Positions 61,707-64,000 of a stretch of DNA of 64,000 bases are shown here, one piece after another. The translations under genes were made by a program, and so were the position numbers. Source of the stretch: JAPOXR01 sp965219635 (GTDB lineage Bacteria > Pseudomonadota > Alphaproteobacteria > Rhodobacterales > Rhodobacteraceae). Each line of letters starts with the position of its first letter. The first letter of the stretch is position 1. The notes under the pieces are model-generated. The model searched no databases. It was not told the DNA's origin and was given only the letters and a program-made list of their open reading frames with translations. The stretch spans positions 3,953,204-4,017,203 of the forward strand of contig OZ244783.1 in the NCBI GenBank assembly GCA_965219635.1, given 5' to 3'.

Positions 61707-62801
61707 GTGATCAAGTCCATACGCGCCAGGTTGTTCCAGGTACCACTCAAGGAAGTTCTGACCGATGCGCGTCACGGCGACCATACGCACTTTGAGCTTG
61801 TGACTGTCACGGTGGCGCTCGCCGATGGGCGGGAGGGAACCGGCTATACCTATACTGGCGGCAAGGGTGGGCGGGCCATCAAGGCCATGATCGAGCACGA
61901 TCTGACGCCGTTCCTCCTCGACCAGCCGGCAGAAGACATCGAAACTCTCAACGAACACATGCAGTGGCATATCCATTATGTCGGAAGGGGTGGAATTGCC
62001 TCCTTCGCCATCTCTGCCGTCGATATTGCCCTGTGGGATCTTCGCGGAAAATCACGAGGATTGTGCCTCTCGGAAATGGCAGGCGGCGCCGGAAAGTCGG
62101 TAGCCGCCTATTGCGGGGGGATCGACCTTGGATTTTCAACCGAGAAGCTTCTGAACAATGTGCAACAGTATCTCGACAACGGCTTTCAGGCCGTGAAAAT
62201 CAAGGTGGGCCGGGAAAGTCTGTCCGATGATGTCTCACGCGTTGCCGCCGTGCGCAGATTGATTGGTCCGGAAGCTGCATTCATGGTTGATGCCAACTAC
62301 GCAATGAACCGTGATCAGGCCATCCAGGCGGCGAATGCATTTGGCGAGTACGATGTATTGTGGTTTGAGGAACCGATCATCCCCGACGATTATCTGGGAT
62401 ACGCCGCGATTTCCGAGGCAACAGGCATGCCTTTGGCAATGGGCGAGAACCTGCACACAATCCACGAATTCGAGCATGCTTTCGAGCAGGCCTCGCTGTC
62501 CTATATCCAGCCCGACGCTTCAAATTGCGGAGGCATTACCGTTTGGCTTCAGGTTGCCGAATTGTCCCGCCGCTATAATATCCCGGTTTGCAGTCACGGC
62601 ATGCAGGAGTTGCATGTCAATCTTCTGGCCGGGCAGTCGAACGCCGGATGGCTGGAGGTCCATAGTTTCCCAATTGACGAGTATACCCACAGGCCGCTGG
62701 TACACCGGGACGGTCGGGCGATAGCTTCTGATGAGCCGGGAACGGGAGTGTCATTCGACTGGGCAAGGCTCTCCCCATACGAATCCGATGGCCCGAATTG
62801 A
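61707..62801 (+). CDS. enolase-superfamily (MR/MLE) enzyme
   Basis: A 364-residue mandelate-racemase-like enzyme. The KxK motif is in AVKIKVGRES, and metal ligands are Asp in FMVDANYAMN, Glu in LWFEEPIIPDD and Glu in LAMGENLHT. The distal His is in VCSHGMQELHVNLLA. The residue pattern (acidic third ligand, late His-Gly-Met) is like acid-sugar dehydratases. The GTG start at 61707 follows GAGGAGAG. It is probably a second sugar-acid enzyme, apart from the one at 54532. Confidence 0.85.
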   Translation: MIKSIRARLFQVPLKEVLTDARHGDHTHFELVTVTVALADGREGTGYTYTGGKGGRAIKAMIEHDLTPFLLDQPAEDIETLNEHMQWHIHYVGRGGIASFAISAVDIALWDLRGKSRGLCLSEMAGGAGKSVAAYCGGIDLGFSTEKLLNNVQQYLDNGFQAVKIKVGRESLSDDVSRVAAVRRLIGPEAAFMVDANYAMNRDQAIQAANAFGEYDVLWFEEPIIPDDYLGYAAISEATGMPLAMGENLHTIHEFEHAFEQASLSYIQPDASNCGGITVWLQVAELSRRYNIPVCSHGMQELHVNLLAGQSNAGWLEVHSFPIDEYTHRPLVHRDGRAIASDEPGTGVSFDWARLSPYESDGPN

Positions 62802-63055
62802 GTGAACGGATGACGCTGAGTGTCTGACAGAACCAAACCTCAACACTCATCCATACCAGGTCTTCAATTGACTGCTGTTCACTCGTTTCGATGGACGAGT
62901 TTGGCGGAGTTGCCGATGTTGGCGATAAGGATCCGGAGCGAGGCGCCGTCCTGGGCATGCGGCATTGGGATTCAGGCGAACATGCCCAAGCCGCAATATT
63001 GCAGTTTCTAAAGCGAAGGGTTCCAGACCTGAAATTCAGGCAGCACCCCTGGCGC

Positions 63056-64000
63056 TCAAATCCTCACGCCGGTCTCCGGGTCGAAAAGCACCGCTTTCGA
63101 CATGTCGACCATGAATCTGTGGAGTTGTCCCGGACGAGCGCCGGTATCGGCGCGCAACCGGGCAACGGACTCTTTCCGGCCCAACCTGATCATCGCCAGG
63201 GTATCGGCACCTGTCGGCTGCGTGACCTCGACAGGTGTTTCGAGTGCATGGCGAAACGAGGACTCATCCTCCGTGACCGGCCTGTCGTCGATACTTTCCG
63301 GCCGGAGCCCGAGAATGACCTCGCGACCGGCATGGGCATTCATGCTGCCGGTTGGAAGATGGACAGGCAATTCCACAGCCTGGCCGTCTCCACACTCAAG
63401 GTTCAAGATCAGTGCCCCGTCTGACTGTTCCAACCGGGCCGGAACCAGATTCATCGAGGGTGAGCCCATGAAGTCGGCGACGAAGATATTTGCGGGTGTG
63501 TTGTAGATTTCAGCCGGAGTTCCGACCTGCTGGAGTATGCCTTCCTTCAGTACCGCTATCACAGTTGCAAGCGTCATCGCCTCGATCTGGTCATGCGTAA
63601 CGTAGACTACAGTTGTACCCAGCCGTTGATGCAGCCTTTGAATTTCCGTGCGCATTTCCACCCGCAGTTTGGCGTCCAGGTTGGAAAGTGGTTCATCGAA
63701 CAGGAATATCTTGGGGTCCCGGACCAATGCGCGGCCCATGGCGACACGCTGGCGCTGGCCACCCGACAATTGGCTTGGCTTGCGATGCAGCAGATCTTCA
63801 ATCTGCAGCATACCGGCAACTCTTGCGACAACCTGCTGCCGTTCGGACTTTGGAACGCCGCGCATCTCCATGCCGAACGCCATGTTCTTCTCGACATTCA
63901 TGTTCGGGTAGAGCGCATAGGACTGAAACACCATGGCGATATCGCGCCGGGAAGGGTGGAGTTCATTGACCCGGACGCCGTCGATCCTGATCTCGCCGGA
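63056..64000 (-). CDS. ABC transporter ATP-binding protein (MalK/UgpC type), partial
   Basis: C-terminal ~315 residues; the N-terminus with Walker A is beyond the window. Seen are the Q-loop VFQSYALYPNMNVEKNMAFG, signature LSGGQRQRVAMGRAL, Walker B IFLFDEPLSNLD and the H-loop YVTHDQIEAMT. A TOBE regulatory domain follows (GSPSMNLVPARLEQ, VILGLRPESI). It energises uptake of a sugar or polyol. The frame is open to the window edge. Confidence 0.92.
   Translation of the reverse strand, partial: SGEIRIDGVRVNELHPSRRDIAMVFQSYALYPNMNVEKNMAFGMEMRGVPKSERQQVVARVAGMLQIEDLLHRKPSQLSGGQRQRVAMGRALVRDPKIFLFDEPLSNLDAKLRVEMRTEIQRLHQRLGTTVVYVTHDQIEAMTLATVIAVLKEGILQQVGTPAEIYNTPANIFVADFMGSPSMNLVPARLEQSDGALILNLECGDGQAVELPVHLPTGSMNAHAGREVILGLRPESIDDRPVTEDESSFRHALETPVEVTQPTGADTLAMIRLGRKESVARLRADTGARPGQLHRFMVDMSKAVLFDPETGVRI

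Overview
The window looks like part of a heterotrophic alphaproteobacterial chromosome, probably marine. The evidence is a 5S rRNA end followed by an initiator tRNA-Met, three TRAP transporter systems, a Zur/ZnuABC locus, and a leucine-degradation (liu) remnant whose gene order fits that class. The group assignment is inference.

Layout. 1-6.3 kb: the rRNA operon tail, then a row of toxin-antitoxin modules (Fic, GNAT/DUF1778, RES/Xre, and a decayed antitoxin/PIN pair) among decayed sequence. 6.3-12.2 kb: a LysR regulator divergent from a creatinase/ectoine-hydrolase-like M24 enzyme, a TRAP transporter and a maleate-isomerase-type protein. 12.3-15.8 kb: zur-znuCBA. 16-49 kb: a selenocysteine region mixed with insertion-sequence debris. 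50-52 kb: an AbiEi-type antitoxin with a broken partner, and an orphan DNA methyltransferase. 52-64 kb: sugar-acid-type catabolism (IclR/SMP-30 fusion, dehydrogenase, two enolase-superfamily enzymes, TRAP transporter, Rieske oxygenase, ABC ATPase).

The selenocysteine region is the main discovery. It holds selA (17.2 kb), selB (minus strand, 39.5 kb), selC tRNA-Sec with a UCA anticodon (42.1 kb), a selD remnant, and one clear selenoprotein gene (31410-33167). That gene reads through an in-frame UGA as U-G-A-C, and a bacterial SECIS-like hairpin starts about 10 nt downstream. Its first ~200 residues resemble the C-terminal part of glycine reductase protein B (GrdB); a ~390-residue domain of unknown function follows. 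Around it are a GntR regulator, two CoA-transferases, an acyl-CoA dehydrogenase homologue, a CitE-type lyase, a thioredoxin-reductase-like flavoprotein, a class III aminotransferase, a proline-racemase-family enzyme, an aldehyde dehydrogenase and a TAXI-type TRAP transporter.

One promoter/operator module (TTGACA, 17-bp spacer, TAATCA-like -10 box, overlapping TTAATC/GATTAA-type dyad) occurs five times. It lies before a CoA-transferase gene, the selA-remnant/selB unit, selC, the TRAP permease and the TRAP binding protein. Related dyads precede the selenoprotein gene and the class III CoA-transferase gene. The sequence therefore suggests that the selenocysteine decoding machinery, substrate uptake and catabolic enzymes are switched on together. 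A hypothesis is oxidative catabolism of a proline-like or other amino compound through a GrdB-like reductive step; the substrate is unknown.
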